A DNA stretch of 64,000 nt from Paenibacillus nasutitermitis (GTDB taxonomy: Bacteria; Bacillota; Bacilli; Paenibacillales; Paenibacillaceae), in contig NZ_BMHP01000003.1 of NCBI RefSeq assembly GCF_014641075.1, forward strand, positions 1 to 64,000. The letters are read 5' to 3'. Made by a program: the position numbers and the translations under genes. Shown here piece after piece: positions 1-7,684 of this stretch. The notes under the pieces were generated by a model that was not told where the DNA came from, made no database searches, and worked only from the letters and a program-made list of their open reading frames with translations. Within the stretch, counting starts at the first letter, position 1. Every line of letters starts with the position of its first letter.

Positions 1-138
1 AGGCAGGTTGCCTACGTGTTACTCACCCGTCCGCCGCTAATTCCATTAGAAGCAAGCTTCCAATGAAATCCGCTCGACTTGCATGTATTAGGCACGCCGC
101 CAGCGTTCGTCCTGAGCCAGGATCAAACTCTCCATAAA
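1..138 (-). rRNA. 16S ribosomal RNA, 5' end only (cut by window edge)
   Basis: The reverse complement contains the universal 27F site (AGAGTTTGATCCTGGCTCAG) followed by the conserved GACGAACGCTGGCGGC block and the GTGAGTAACACGTAGGCAACC region, so this is the start of a 16S gene reading left out of the window. The variable region between them (GAGCGGATTTCATTGGAAGC) resembles Paenibacillus. The mature 5' end is placed near 138 by comparison with the Bacillus start TTTATxGGAGAG; the exact processing site is inferred. Confidence 0.97.
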
Positions 139-200
139 TGACTCATTACGTTTATTGCAATTCTTTCACTAAAAGTGAAAGGGCAGATCGCTCGTTGTTC

Positions 201-215
201 AGTTTTCAAAGAACA
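201..215 (-). promoter_or_regulatory. rrn leader boxA-like antitermination element
   Basis: On the minus strand the leader carries TGTTCTTTGAAAACT, the boxA-like sequence normally found upstream of 16S in Bacilli and linked to NusB-dependent antitermination. It lies about 65 nt before the mature 16S end and downstream of the predicted promoter. Confidence 0.7.
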
Positions 216-268
216 AAAATCTTTGTTTCTTTTTATTGCTTCCCGCCGTTTTTGTTGGCCGGAATAAT

Positions 269-297
269 AATATATCATGGATAAATAATATATGCAA
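269..297 (-). promoter_or_regulatory. rrn operon promoter (sigma-A type)
   Basis: On the minus strand TTGCAT and TATATT are separated by 17 nt, giving a start site near 262 and a leader of roughly 120 nt before 16S. The surrounding 250-480 stretch is very AT-rich. Further tandem promoters are likely there but I could not place them by eye. Confidence 0.6.
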
Positions 298-515
298 CTC
301 TTTTTCGTTTTATTATTTCATATTTTTATTATAAATTTCTTGCGAAGTACCCGCTTTAAATATTTCTTCATTAATACTCCCTTATTAATTTCCTTTTAAT
401 AGGATCCTAATTCCAAACTAATAAGCATAGGGTGATATCATAGCCTGGGGATTCCATCCGGTCTTTACTATGATAAACTAGAATCATCTTGGACTTTTTG
501 ACAAGGAGGTACGGT

Positions 516-1403
516 ATGTATTTGCGCAAAAGAGATCGGGTGCATCTTTCCGGAGTTTCACAGCAAGAGATCGGCGGTGGAATCCATCCTTTCCACGAAA
601 TTCTCTACATCTCTGAAGGGACGGTCGTCTTGCAGTGGATTGGGACCGACTATACTGCTGCTTCCCCCGCCCTTTTTCTGCTACCTCCCTATACGCCCCA
701 TCTGTTAATCAGCCAGTCGGATGTCTGCCAGTTTGGCTATATAGAACTGGATATGCAGGATACCCCGGACTTTCCCGCACTCCCGCAAGCGGACTTGTGG
801 AATTCGATACAAGCGGATAAAGAACCGCAAATAGAGGCGTTGACTCCCCTCTTCCAGCTTGCATCGGGTCTATGGCTCAGCCCTGATAATACCGGCCCCT
901 TCCAATCGATTGCCGGGGAATTGATTGCTCTTGATATCCGCAAGCTGCTGCTCATGATTAACACCATCCTGCAAACAAGCCGGCCCAGAGAATTGAATCC
1001 GGTCAGCTTGTCGAATCTGGATGTCCCCAGCGAGCGCATCCAGGCGGTCATCCGTCATATGGAATCCAACTATCAGGAAGCGCTGACCGTCAATCAGCTT
1101 GCTTCTTCCGTTCATCTTGACGTTTCTTATTTTATTCATTCCTTTCAGAAAATAGCCAGCAAAACGCCGCTGCAATACCTGCACGATTTGCGTTTTAACG
1201 CAGCGACCTGTTTCCTGTCCCAAACCAAAATGACTGTTCAGGAAATTACCAGGGCCGTGGGTTTTCAAAGCATCCATTATTTCAGCCGGCTGTTCAAACA
1301 AAGATACGGCATCAGTCCCTCCATGTGGAGGAAACAGCATTCTCCCCAGCCACAAACCAAGCCGGCAGTTCTCAATTCGCAGGATTCACAGCACGCAGAA
1401 TGA
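516..1403 (+). CDS. AraC family transcriptional regulator
   Basis: Predicted DNA-binding regulator of about 295 residues. The N-terminal half looks like a cupin sugar-sensing domain (HPFHEILYISEGT). The last 100 residues form a double helix-turn-helix AraC domain, with LTVNQLASSVHLDVSYF and the signature VGFQSIHYFSRLFKQRYGISP. I chose ATG 516 because AAGGAGGT ends 5 nt before it; a TTG at 489 lies upstream of that ribosome binding site and is unlikely. The 3' end overlaps the convergent tetR gene by 32 nt. The effector and targets are not visible. Confidence 0.9.
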   Translation: MYLRKRDRVHLSGVSQQEIGGGIHPFHEILYISEGTVVLQWIGTDYTAASPALFLLPPYTPHLLISQSDVCQFGYIELDMQDTPDFPALPQADLWNSIQADKEPQIEALTPLFQLASGLWLSPDNTGPFQSIAGELIALDIRKLLLMINTILQTSRPRELNPVSLSNLDVPSERIQAVIRHMESNYQEALTVNQLASSVHLDVSYFIHSFQKIASKTPLQYLHDLRFNAATCFLSQTKMTVQEITRAVGFQSIHYFSRLFKQRYGISPSMWRKQHSPQPQTKPAVLNSQDSQHAE

Positions 1404-1998
1404 AATGCTTGAATTTCCGGTCCTCTTCGAGGTCGGCCTCCGTCAGAAGACCGCCTTTTTGATGGGTGATAATAACAGCTTTCTGCAAATAGCTGAACAA
1501 CAAATGGGTGGACATAAACAGTCTCTCCAGCCACTTTAACCGCTCTTCCGAATTAAAGGCGTCCGACTCCGACTCCGGCTGTATCAGCTTGCCATACCAC
1601 TCTTCCATCGTTTGTCTGTAAGCAGGCAAATCTGCCGGATTCTTGGACAACGTGCTGTAATAAACATTAAAAATCGCATCGTAATAAAGGAGAGACTCCG
1701 AATGCTGCCTGAGCATCAGGTATTTATCCAGAATGATCTCTAGCGATTGAAGCGGCCGCTCCAAATCAAAGTCCGACAGCAGTTGGCCGAACATCGCATT
1801 CAAATTTTCCATATAAATCTCTGCTGCCAGCTCTTCCTTGTCCTTGTAATGGTGATATAAGGTTCTGCGGGCAATTTCCGCTTTCTCCGCAATCTGGGCC
1901 ATATCCGTATATTCGATTCCATTCACGCAGAAAAGCCCGAGTGCAGCTTTTTTTATCATTTCCCTCGTCATTCGGGTTTGTTTCTCCCGCAATTTCAT
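1372..1998 (-). CDS. TetR/AcrR family transcriptional regulator
   Basis: A 208-residue repressor-type protein. Residues 10-55 form the TetR helix-turn-helix (MIKKAALGLFCVNG, then MAQIAEKAEIARRTLYHHYKDKEEL). The remainder is an all-helical ligand and dimer domain with no family I can name. AAAGGAGG precedes the ATG. It lies 36 nt downstream of the pectin-acetylesterase-like gene on the same strand, so the two probably form one operon. A perfect palindrome at that operon's promoter is the natural candidate for its operator, which would make it autoregulatory. The ligand is unknown. Confidence 0.88.
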   Translation of the reverse strand: MKLREKQTRMTREMIKKAALGLFCVNGIEYTDMAQIAEKAEIARRTLYHHYKDKEELAAEIYMENLNAMFGQLLSDFDLERPLQSLEIILDKYLMLRQHSESLLYYDAIFNVYYSTLSKNPADLPAYRQTMEEWYGKLIQPESESDAFNSEERLKWLERLFMSTHLLFSYLQKAVIITHQKGGLLTEADLEEDRKFKHFILRAVNPAN

Positions 1999-2034
1999 GG
2001 CCGTCTGCTCCCCTCCTTTCGTATCCTAATAGAT

Positions 2035-3222
2035 TCATCCTTGTTTCGGATCCCGTTCACTGAGAAACTTTTTGCCTATGGAATACCTCTTCTGCTTGTT
2101 AATGATATCATCCAGCCAGTTCATCAGCTTAACCCCGTCTTCCTCCGCTTTGTAAAAATCATCCCGTGTCGCAAACGTATGTGATGTGGTTCCTGTCTTG
2201 GCATTCAGCCCGTAATCGGTCAGAAAATAATAATAATTCGGCAAAGAAGCAGCCAATTTCTTCGTGGACTCCCTCATTTGGTGGGACCAATCGGCAATGA
2301 TCTGCGGATCTGCCGGTCCTTCAAAATCGTTAATTTTACGCTGAAAATGGATTAAGACTTCATCATACAGCGAATAGGATTGCAGCAATACAGCATTCTC
2401 CGGCAGTTGGCGCTGATTGCCTTTAAATGCCGATCCGATCAGATCCGCTTCGGCTTGATAACCGAACGTCCGTTCAAAATCTGACTGCCATTCCTTATCT
2501 ACAATATCCGGCCATTTCTCGCTGTACAAATAGGAGCTATCCGAATATTGATAGATCTCGGCTTCCTTATAGTGGCTGGCGATTTCACCTGCCCAGAAAG
2601 CGGACCCGAAGCCCCCCGCGCTTTCTCCGGCGATCAGCAGCTTCTCGGGCTTGTCGACATGAGCGTAAATCCACTCCAGACTGCTCTGCACATTGCTCCT
2701 GCCATTATAATGCATGATGAAGCTGCTGCCGTCTTGCTTCTTGTATTCTGTTGTGCGCTGGCCAATATGGAAGTCGCCGGTCGAATAAGGAATATACACG
2801 ACATTCCATTCCCGGAAAGGGTTATCCGGGTTATTTGGAGCCATTATGCCGCCGAGTATTGTCAGCAAGTAGAACGGAATATTGGCAAAATAATTTCCGG
2901 CATCCTGACCTTTGATAACATTCATCACCTTGATGGGATATGAGGCGCTTGTTTCGTCCCAACTGGCTCCGCCGCCGGAAAAAAAGAAAATCCAATTCCG
3001 GTTCTCTCCTTTTTTGGTCAATAAATGATACTCCGAACCATCGCTTGAAAGGACATTCCCGTCTAATTCAACTCTATTCCATTTGTAAGGTTTTGCTTCG
3101 GCGGCCGGTGGAAGGATCGGCGGTTTCTTCTTCGCCGCAACTGCATATACCGCAATGGAGCCTACAACAGCAGCACCTAACAAACCGATTGCCGATCGTT
3201 TAATCATTTTTTTCAGCTGCAA
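2035..3222 (-). CDS. Pectin acetylesterase-like (PAE/NOTUM family) alpha/beta hydrolase, membrane-anchored or secreted
   Basis: Predicted serine esterase outside the cytoplasmic membrane. A Lys/Arg-rich start and one hydrophobic segment (IGLLGAAVVGSIAVYAVAA) act as a signal anchor or uncleaved signal. The body shows an oxyanion-type FFSGGGASWD, the nucleophile motif AGESAGGFGS and a late His in GTTSHTFA, the arrangement seen in pectin acetylesterase-like hydrolases. I chose TTG 3222 because AAAAAGGGGAGA ends 7 nt upstream of it. The ATG at 3207 is too far from that site, and ATG 3243 has no good ribosome binding site. It is cotranscribed with tetR from a promoter at 3285-3313. The substrate (acetylated pectin or another ester) is inferred from family resemblance only. 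Confidence 0.7.
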   Translation of the reverse strand: MQLKKMIKRSAIGLLGAAVVGSIAVYAVAAKKKPPILPPAAEAKPYKWNRVELDGNVLSSDGSEYHLLTKKGENRNWIFFFSGGGASWDETSASYPIKVMNVIKGQDAGNYFANIPFYLLTILGGIMAPNNPDNPFREWNVVYIPYSTGDFHIGQRTTEYKKQDGSSFIMHYNGRSNVQSSLEWIYAHVDKPEKLLIAGESAGGFGSAFWAGEIASHYKEAEIYQYSDSSYLYSEKWPDIVDKEWQSDFERTFGYQAEADLIGSAFKGNQRQLPENAVLLQSYSLYDEVLIHFQRKINDFEGPADPQIIADWSHQMRESTKKLAASLPNYYYFLTDYGLNAKTGTTSHTFATRDDFYKAEEDGVKLMNWLDDIINKQKRYSIGKKFLSERDPKQG

Positions 3223-3263
3223 TCGATATCTCCCCTTTTTCATATATGCACAACTTGATCCTT

Positions 3264-3284
3264 GATTGCACATTATGTGCAATC
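3264..3284. promoter_or_regulatory. Perfect palindromic operator, probably for the TetR regulator
   Basis: The half sites GATTGCACAT and ATGTGCAATC form a perfect 10+1+10 inverted repeat. It begins directly after the -10 hexamer of the esterase-tetR promoter, so a bound dimer would cover the transcription start. Position and symmetry suit a TetR-type repressor; assignment to the adjacent TetR protein is inference. Confidence 0.7.
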
Positions 3285-3313
3285 ATCTTAATCTACAAGA
3301 ATGCAAGAGTCAA
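3285..3313 (-). promoter_or_regulatory. Promoter of esterase-tetR operon
   Basis: Minus-strand TTGACT and TAAGAT are separated by exactly 17 nt. The palindromic operator abuts the -10 element. The same hexamers and spacing recur at 10532-10560 and 61702-61730. Confidence 0.75.
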
Positions 3314-3330
3314 TTTTCCTCCTTCACAAA

Positions 3331-3369
3331 TAAAAGCAAGTATAAGCGAAAAGCTTATACTTGCTTTTA
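3331..3369 (-). terminator. Rho-independent terminator after the GNAT gene
   Basis: Perfect 17-bp stem (TAAAAGCAAGTATAAGC and its complement) with a 5-nt loop, ending in a U-rich run on the minus strand. It sits 9 nt after the GNAT stop codon and insulates the esterase promoter. Confidence 0.85.
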
Positions 3370-3377
3370 TTGCTGAG

Positions 3378-3830
3378 TTATACATCCAGCGACAGACGCA
3401 CCATGTCTTTTAACCGGATTCCGTTCTCCCAAATTTCTTCCTCATAGTGTCTGACAAAGAAATCGATGTCGATGCCTGTTATCCGAAACCCGCATTTCTG
3501 ATAAAGAGCCAACTGTGCCACACCGGAACTTCCTGTGCCAAGCTCGACCGTTTTATAGCCAAGAAGCTTCGCCTGCTTGATAGCGTCCAGTACGAGCAGC
3601 TTTCCCACTCCCTTGCCCTGCTCCCGCTCGGCAACCGCAACATTAACCAGCTCTACTGTTGCAGGTCTTGTGGGCAGCAGGACATATTCGCCGATGATAC
3701 CTCCGTCACGGTCCGCCACATAACATTGGCCTCTTTGGATATAGTCGTCGACAAACACCTTACAGGGATCGGCCAGCCATAACAATTCAACCGGCGGTGC
3801 CTCATCGGGGCGAAGTTTCCTTATTTCCAT
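3378..3830 (-). CDS. GNAT family N-acetyltransferase (YvbK-like)
   Basis: About 150 residues, the size of a single GNAT domain. The acetyl-CoA binding loop EREQGKGVGKLLV and the late YQKCGFRITG segment are typical of the family. GEYVLLPTRPATVELVNVAV resembles the Bacillus YvbK group, a small-molecule acetyltransferase of unclear substrate. I chose ATG 3830 because GGAGG sits 5 nt upstream; an ATG at 3848 has no ribosome binding site. A strong terminator follows. The kinase gene downstream is separated from it by this gene's own promoter region. Confidence 0.85.
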   Translation of the reverse strand: MEIRKLRPDEAPPVELLWLADPCKVFVDDYIQRGQCYVADRDGGIIGEYVLLPTRPATVELVNVAVAEREQGKGVGKLLVLDAIKQAKLLGYKTVELGTGSSGVAQLALYQKCGFRITGIDIDFFVRHYEEEIWENGIRLKDMVRLSLDV

Positions 3831-3879
3831 GATCTCCTCCGTCTTCATCCGTCCGGGCGGATTTCCTCCAATTATACCA

Positions 3880-5208
3880 TCAAGAAAAAGCTATCCTCAA
3901 AGAGAAGTAAAGTGCAGTTCCCAGCTCATCGGATATTTCCGTCCATATACGCCCGCCCATCATTTCCACAAGCCGTCTTGAAATGACCAGTTCCAGCCCA
4001 AGCGTGGCCTGGTCGGTGCTCTTATGGGAAAGCTTTGACGTTGGGAAATTATAAAGCAGCAGTGCGATTTTTTCCGATGGAATATGGGTATGTGTCCCTT
4101 TCATGATGATTAGCAGCTCCATCTCCTGCTCATCGCTATGTTCCCCGGGTTCGATCTGCAGCAGAATATTGCCGCCGGTCGTAAACTTTAGCGCATTTCC
4201 TACCGCATTGACAAGAATCTGGCTGATCCGGGCTTGATCCCCGAATAGTGTCCTCGGGATCAGCGGACTGACTTTCCCCTCAAGGCTGACTCCATTCCCG
4301 GCCGCTTCCCCCGCAAATCTGTTCATGACATCCTCCACGCAGGCATGTAGATCCAATGGTAGATGATCCAGCACCATAATGCCCGATTCAATCTCCGCCA
4401 AATCCACCACGTCTTTCGTAAAGGTAACAATAAGTTCGCCGCTCAGTTGAACAATTCTGGCATAATCCACCTGCTCCCCGGAAAGCTCCGTATCCTGCAG
4501 CAGACTGGTCATCCCGATTACGCCATTCAGCGGTGTACGGATGCCGTGGCTGATCAGCCGCAAGTAGAGGCTTTTTTCCGCATTGGCTTTTTCCGCATTG
4601 GCCTCTGCGCTCATCATTTTGATTTGGGCGGCACTCCATTCCCCCAATAAGCGGTCCGCGTCCACCGCATAGGAAATTAGCATGGACATGGATTCCAGCA
4701 GCGCAGCATCACGTCCGTCGAAAGCATCAGCATTGCTGTCCAGGACACCAAGAGTGCCGTAGACGCTTCCGTCCCCCTGTAGTATGGCCGCTCCGATAAA
4801 GGAGCGGTGTGCCAGGGAAGAGGTAAAAGGATGTGCGACTGTTAAAGGATCGCTGTTTACGTCCCTAATAATGAGCGTGTCCATGTTATTGCTTACGATA
4901 AGGGAACAATACGAATGCTCATAGGGCAAAACCGTACCAGCTTCCAGCCAGGCTCCCTTCGGATCGCAGACCTTCACAATTCGGGTCGTTACCTTGTCGT
5001 TGACGGCAAAATAATAAAGGCGCCCCGCGTTAAACCGATTCATGGTTTTCCATACTTTTTCCAAAGCTTCATCTAGTGTGCGATATATCAAGCCGTCACC
5101 TGCTTTCTTCTCTTTGCATTGACGAGAGCACACGCAAAAAAAGCCAAAGAAAGCGGCAAGCGCTATTCTTTGGCTCCTGGCTAGCGTATATGGGATATAT
5201 CTAGTCAA
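3880..5208 (-). CDS. GAF-domain sensor histidine kinase with a degenerate ATP-binding domain
   Basis: Predicted order: a short hydrophobic N-terminal stretch of uncertain reality, a GAF domain (about residues 45-185), a helical linker with AEANAEKANAEK, a HisKA box with His221 in SHGIRTPLNG, and a HATPase-like domain. The N box (ILVNAVGNALKFT) is intact. The G1 box reads IIMKGTHTHIP where DTGIGIP is expected, and the G2 box reads ATLGLEL instead of GTGLGL. Catalytic activity is therefore doubtful. The TTG at 5208 has no clear ribosome binding site; a TTG at 5091 follows AGGTGA and may be the true start. The gene lies 13 nt after the tandem DUF2294 gene, so they are probably co-expressed. No response regulator is adjacent. 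Confidence 0.75.
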   Translation of the reverse strand: MTRYIPYTLARSQRIALAAFFGFFCVCSRQCKEKKAGDGLIYRTLDEALEKVWKTMNRFNAGRLYYFAVNDKVTTRIVKVCDPKGAWLEAGTVLPYEHSYCSLIVSNNMDTLIIRDVNSDPLTVAHPFTSSLAHRSFIGAAILQGDGSVYGTLGVLDSNADAFDGRDAALLESMSMLISYAVDADRLLGEWSAAQIKMMSAEANAEKANAEKSLYLRLISHGIRTPLNGVIGMTSLLQDTELSGEQVDYARIVQLSGELIVTFTKDVVDLAEIESGIMVLDHLPLDLHACVEDVMNRFAGEAAGNGVSLEGKVSPLIPRTLFGDQARISQILVNAVGNALKFTTGGNILLQIEPGEHSDEQEMELLIIMKGTHTHIPSEKIALLLYNFPTSKLSHKSTDQATLGLELVISRRLVEMMGGRIWTEISDELGTALYFSLRIAFS

Positions 5209-5221
5209 TTTAACCGGTTAT

Positions 5222-5902
5222 TTAATTTTTGAAAATATAAACGAGAACGCTTTTGTCTTTCTCGAACTTCCAATCCAGGAACAATCCTTCGACCGTTCGT
5301 CCCAGAATCTGCTTCATATCCACATCGTGTGCAAAGTGATGCTTCTCCAGAACACGCTTTGATATGCGAAGCGTCCCTTCGTACCCCAGATCCAGCATCT
5401 GTTTCTCAATCTTGATCAACAGCCCGTAACGGATAATGACCAGCGTTCGGGAATTGGTCCAGTAAGAATGGATGCGGTCGGGGATTTTCTCGCATATTTG
5501 CGTCGTATGGCCAACTCTCTCGTGGATGGCTTCTTTTCCTTCATAGACGTCATCTTCTTCGCTGACATCATGATAAAATAATCCCACCAAGATACCCGAA
5601 TGATGCTCCAGGTCCCAATCGTAGTAAAATTCCTCAACTTCCTTACGAATCGTTGTCTTAATGAATTCGTTCAGATCAGGAATCAATGAATCCATGACCA
5701 GCTTGCGTGTATCCCGAAAGGCCTCTTCCTTCTGCTGAGTGAGCAGCAGCTTCTCAACAGGCCCGATAAAATTGCGCATATGCATGGTAATGCTGCGGGA
5801 GTCGTAAGAAATATGAATGGATTCAGGACCTTTGCCGAAACGATCCCGTAACAACTTCCCCATAAAACTTGATAATTGGCTTGAAATCTCTTTATCTTCC
5901 AA
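5222..5902 (-). CDS. Tandem DUF2294 domain protein
   Basis: A 226-residue soluble protein built of two copies of the DUF2294 fold. The first covers about residues 5-110 and ends FYYDWDLEHHSGILVGLF. The second covers about residues 130-225 and ends LFLDWKFEKDKSVLVYIF. The repeated aromatic-x-x-DW-x-(x)E motif shows the duplication. DUF2294 has no firmly established biochemical role and is often found beside sensory proteins. It starts at TTG 5902, with AAAGGA 9 nt upstream. Immediate coupling to the degenerate kinase suggests a shared signalling job, which is inference. Confidence 0.75.
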   Translation of the reverse strand: MEDKEISSQLSSFMGKLLRDRFGKGPESIHISYDSRSITMHMRNFIGPVEKLLLTQQKEEAFRDTRKLVMDSLIPDLNEFIKTTIRKEVEEFYYDWDLEHHSGILVGLFYHDVSEEDDVYEGKEAIHERVGHTTQICEKIPDRIHSYWTNSRTLVIIRYGLLIKIEKQMLDLGYEGTLRISKRVLEKHHFAHDVDMKQILGRTVEGLFLDWKFEKDKSVLVYIFKN

Positions 5903-6007
5903 GAATACCCGTCCTTTAGCTCTGAGCTTATGCTCCGCGCCACCATTCAGTATACATCATTTATGCGCAGCCGACCAGTTCCGGTATTTCAACAAAGAGT
6001 CTAAAGA

Positions 6008-6589
6008 TCATAACTTTAGCGTACGATAATTATTCTTAATGTAATTATAGCCAGAATAAAGGGTCAGGATTAAGGCGAGGTACAGCAGGATCTGATCCAC
6101 TGGAACGTCCGTAAAAAAGCTGAACGGGCGATTATTGAGCATTACAGCCGCAATAGCGATAACTTGAAAAACCATCTTTATCTTGCCGTACTGATCGGCT
6201 TGTAAGGCAATTTTTTGAGAAGCGGCAACCATTCTGATTCCCGTTATGATAAATTCCCTTGCTATGATTGCAAAAGCGATCCAGGCATATATGTACTGCT
6301 GGCTTACCATGAGAATCAACGCAGCAGAGATTAGCAGTTTATCAGCTAATGGATCCAGAAGCTTTCCGAGATTGGTGATCTGATTATATTTTCTGGCAAT
6401 ATGCCCATCTAATTTATCACTGGCTGAAGCCAGTAAAAATACGGCACAGGCATAATAAATTCCATACGCATCCAGATGCTGAATGACGGCAGATTTGTTG
6501 ATCAGCCATTCCGGATAAATGGGAAAGAGCATAATAAACACAGGAATCAGCATTATTCGGGCAAAGGTTATTTTGTTGGCTAAATTCAT
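6008..6589 (-). CDS. pgsA: CDP-diacylglycerol--glycerol-3-phosphate 3-phosphatidyltransferase (PgsA-like)
   Basis: Integral membrane CDP-alcohol phosphatidyltransferase of 193 residues with about five hydrophobic helices. The family signature D-x2-DG-x2-AR-x8-G-x3-D-x3-D is complete in the DKLDGHIARKYNQ region followed by GKLLDPLADK. This supports the committed step to phosphatidylglycerol: CMP release from CDP-diacylglycerol with glycerol-3-phosphate. AAGGAGG precedes the ATG by 7 nt. It stands alone here rather than beside the usual essential-gene neighbours of pgsA, so it may be a paralogue; the alcohol acceptor is assumed from similarity. Confidence 0.85.
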   Translation of the reverse strand: MNLANKITFARIMLIPVFIMLFPIYPEWLINKSAVIQHLDAYGIYYACAVFLLASASDKLDGHIARKYNQITNLGKLLDPLADKLLISAALILMVSQQYIYAWIAFAIIAREFIITGIRMVAASQKIALQADQYGKIKMVFQVIAIAAVMLNNRPFSFFTDVPVDQILLYLALILTLYSGYNYIKNNYRTLKL

Positions 6590-6727
6590 GAGTTTGCCTC
6601 CTTAAATTCATCGTACCCTATACCATTACCCTGGTTTCCTTAGGGGGTGTGCATTTTTAACGGCACCAACAGCCGGGCATGTGCATAGGATGGATCACGT
6701 TTTCAAACTGCATACGGGAGTCATGCC

Positions 6728-7501
6728 ATGAACAGGAATTTCCAAGGATATCCCCGCCATTTGTCCGGGACCACAACTACTTCCCATTTTAACTTTCTGC
6801 TGGACATGAAGCAAGCGGACGTTAATGGGGACGGTTTGCCGGATTCTGTCTTTTTATACGGCCATAAGCCGGATGGGAAATCAGGTATATTTGCCGATCA
6901 TATAACCCTCGTCATCCAGGATGGATATACCCAGAACAAAACAACGGTTAATCTCAAAAACAATGCCGGTTACAATGCCAGGCTGTTTCTTGGGGATTTC
7001 GACAAGGACGGCATAGCGGATATACTCGTAACGATCGATTCCGGGGGAAGCGGAGGATATATTAGCGCCTACATCTATTCCTTCCGCAGCAACGTTCTTC
7101 GCGAGCTGTTTGATGTTGAACCCTATAATCGAACATTCAGATTCAAGGTCGATTATGAAGACTTCTACAAAGTCAGCGTAGCCAGTGCCGAACGGGATAT
7201 GTTGTTCATTATTGACATCAGCAATAAAGGCCAAGAGTATTTATCATCCTTATACAATGAAAATGGAACGCTCAAACATCCGGCCACGGGTGAGGTTCTG
7301 GCTTTAGGAGCGCTTTATCCGGTCGTCACCGATACCAAAAGCATGAGCTTTGATTTGCTTGCTTTACAGCGGATCATCGGCACATTTAATGCGGACACAT
7401 TGGGTTATGTGGAGAATCTGTTGACATGGGACGGCGAAAGGTTCGTCTCATCAAGACTGATGGTAGCTATACCTCCCTCAAAATTAACCGCGCTTTTTTA
7501 G
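6728..7501 (+). CDS. FG-GAP/VCBS-like repeat protein
   Basis: A 257-residue protein without a recognisable signal peptide. It contains two DxDxDG-type calcium-loop motifs, DVNGDGLPDSV and DFDKDGIADILV, spaced as in FG-GAP/VCBS repeats, so an incomplete beta-propeller-like fold is likely. GGGAG lies 7 nt before the ATG. It is transcribed alone on the plus strand and is followed by two hairpins, the second a good terminator. I do not recognise a specific family; function unknown. Confidence 0.65.
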   Translation: MNRNFQGYPRHLSGTTTTSHFNFLLDMKQADVNGDGLPDSVFLYGHKPDGKSGIFADHITLVIQDGYTQNKTTVNLKNNAGYNARLFLGDFDKDGIADILVTIDSGGSGGYISAYIYSFRSNVLRELFDVEPYNRTFRFKVDYEDFYKVSVASAERDMLFIIDISNKGQEYLSSLYNENGTLKHPATGEVLALGALYPVVTDTKSMSFDLLALQRIIGTFNADTLGYVENLLTWDGERFVSSRLMVAIPPSKLTALF

Positions 7502-7569
7502 GTTTACGCTCCAGGATCAGCCTGTAACAGTTGAATGCCTCCACAACAATTAAATTTTTGTTCATGAGA

Positions 7570-7614
7570 AAGGACCTCTTCCCCACTCGTAATGAGTGGG
7601 GTTGTGAGGTCCTT
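7570..7614 (+). other. Long interrupted stem-loop downstream of FG-GAP gene
   Basis: Two nested perfect stems, AAGGACCTC/GAGGTCCTT and CCCCACTC/GAGTGGGG, are separated by small internal loops and capped by a 5-nt loop. There is no T tract, so it is probably an mRNA 3'-end stabilising structure rather than a terminator. Confidence 0.6.
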
Positions 7615-7630
7615 GTCGTTTAATAATTTG

Positions 7631-7671
7631 AAGCCTCCTGCCCATATGAAAGAGTGGAAGGAGGCTTTTTT
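7631..7671 (+). terminator. Rho-independent terminator
   Basis: AAGCCTCC pairs with GGAGGCTT across a 21-nt loop, followed by six T residues on the plus strand. It lies between the FG-GAP gene and the convergent propeller gene. Confidence 0.65.
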
Positions 7672-7684
7672 GCCTTGGAAGCCG

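Noticed and set aside
5211..5220. TAACCGGTTA palindrome at the DUF2294 stop codon considered as an operator
   Set aside because: Ten bases only, located at a coding junction within an operon. Likely chance.
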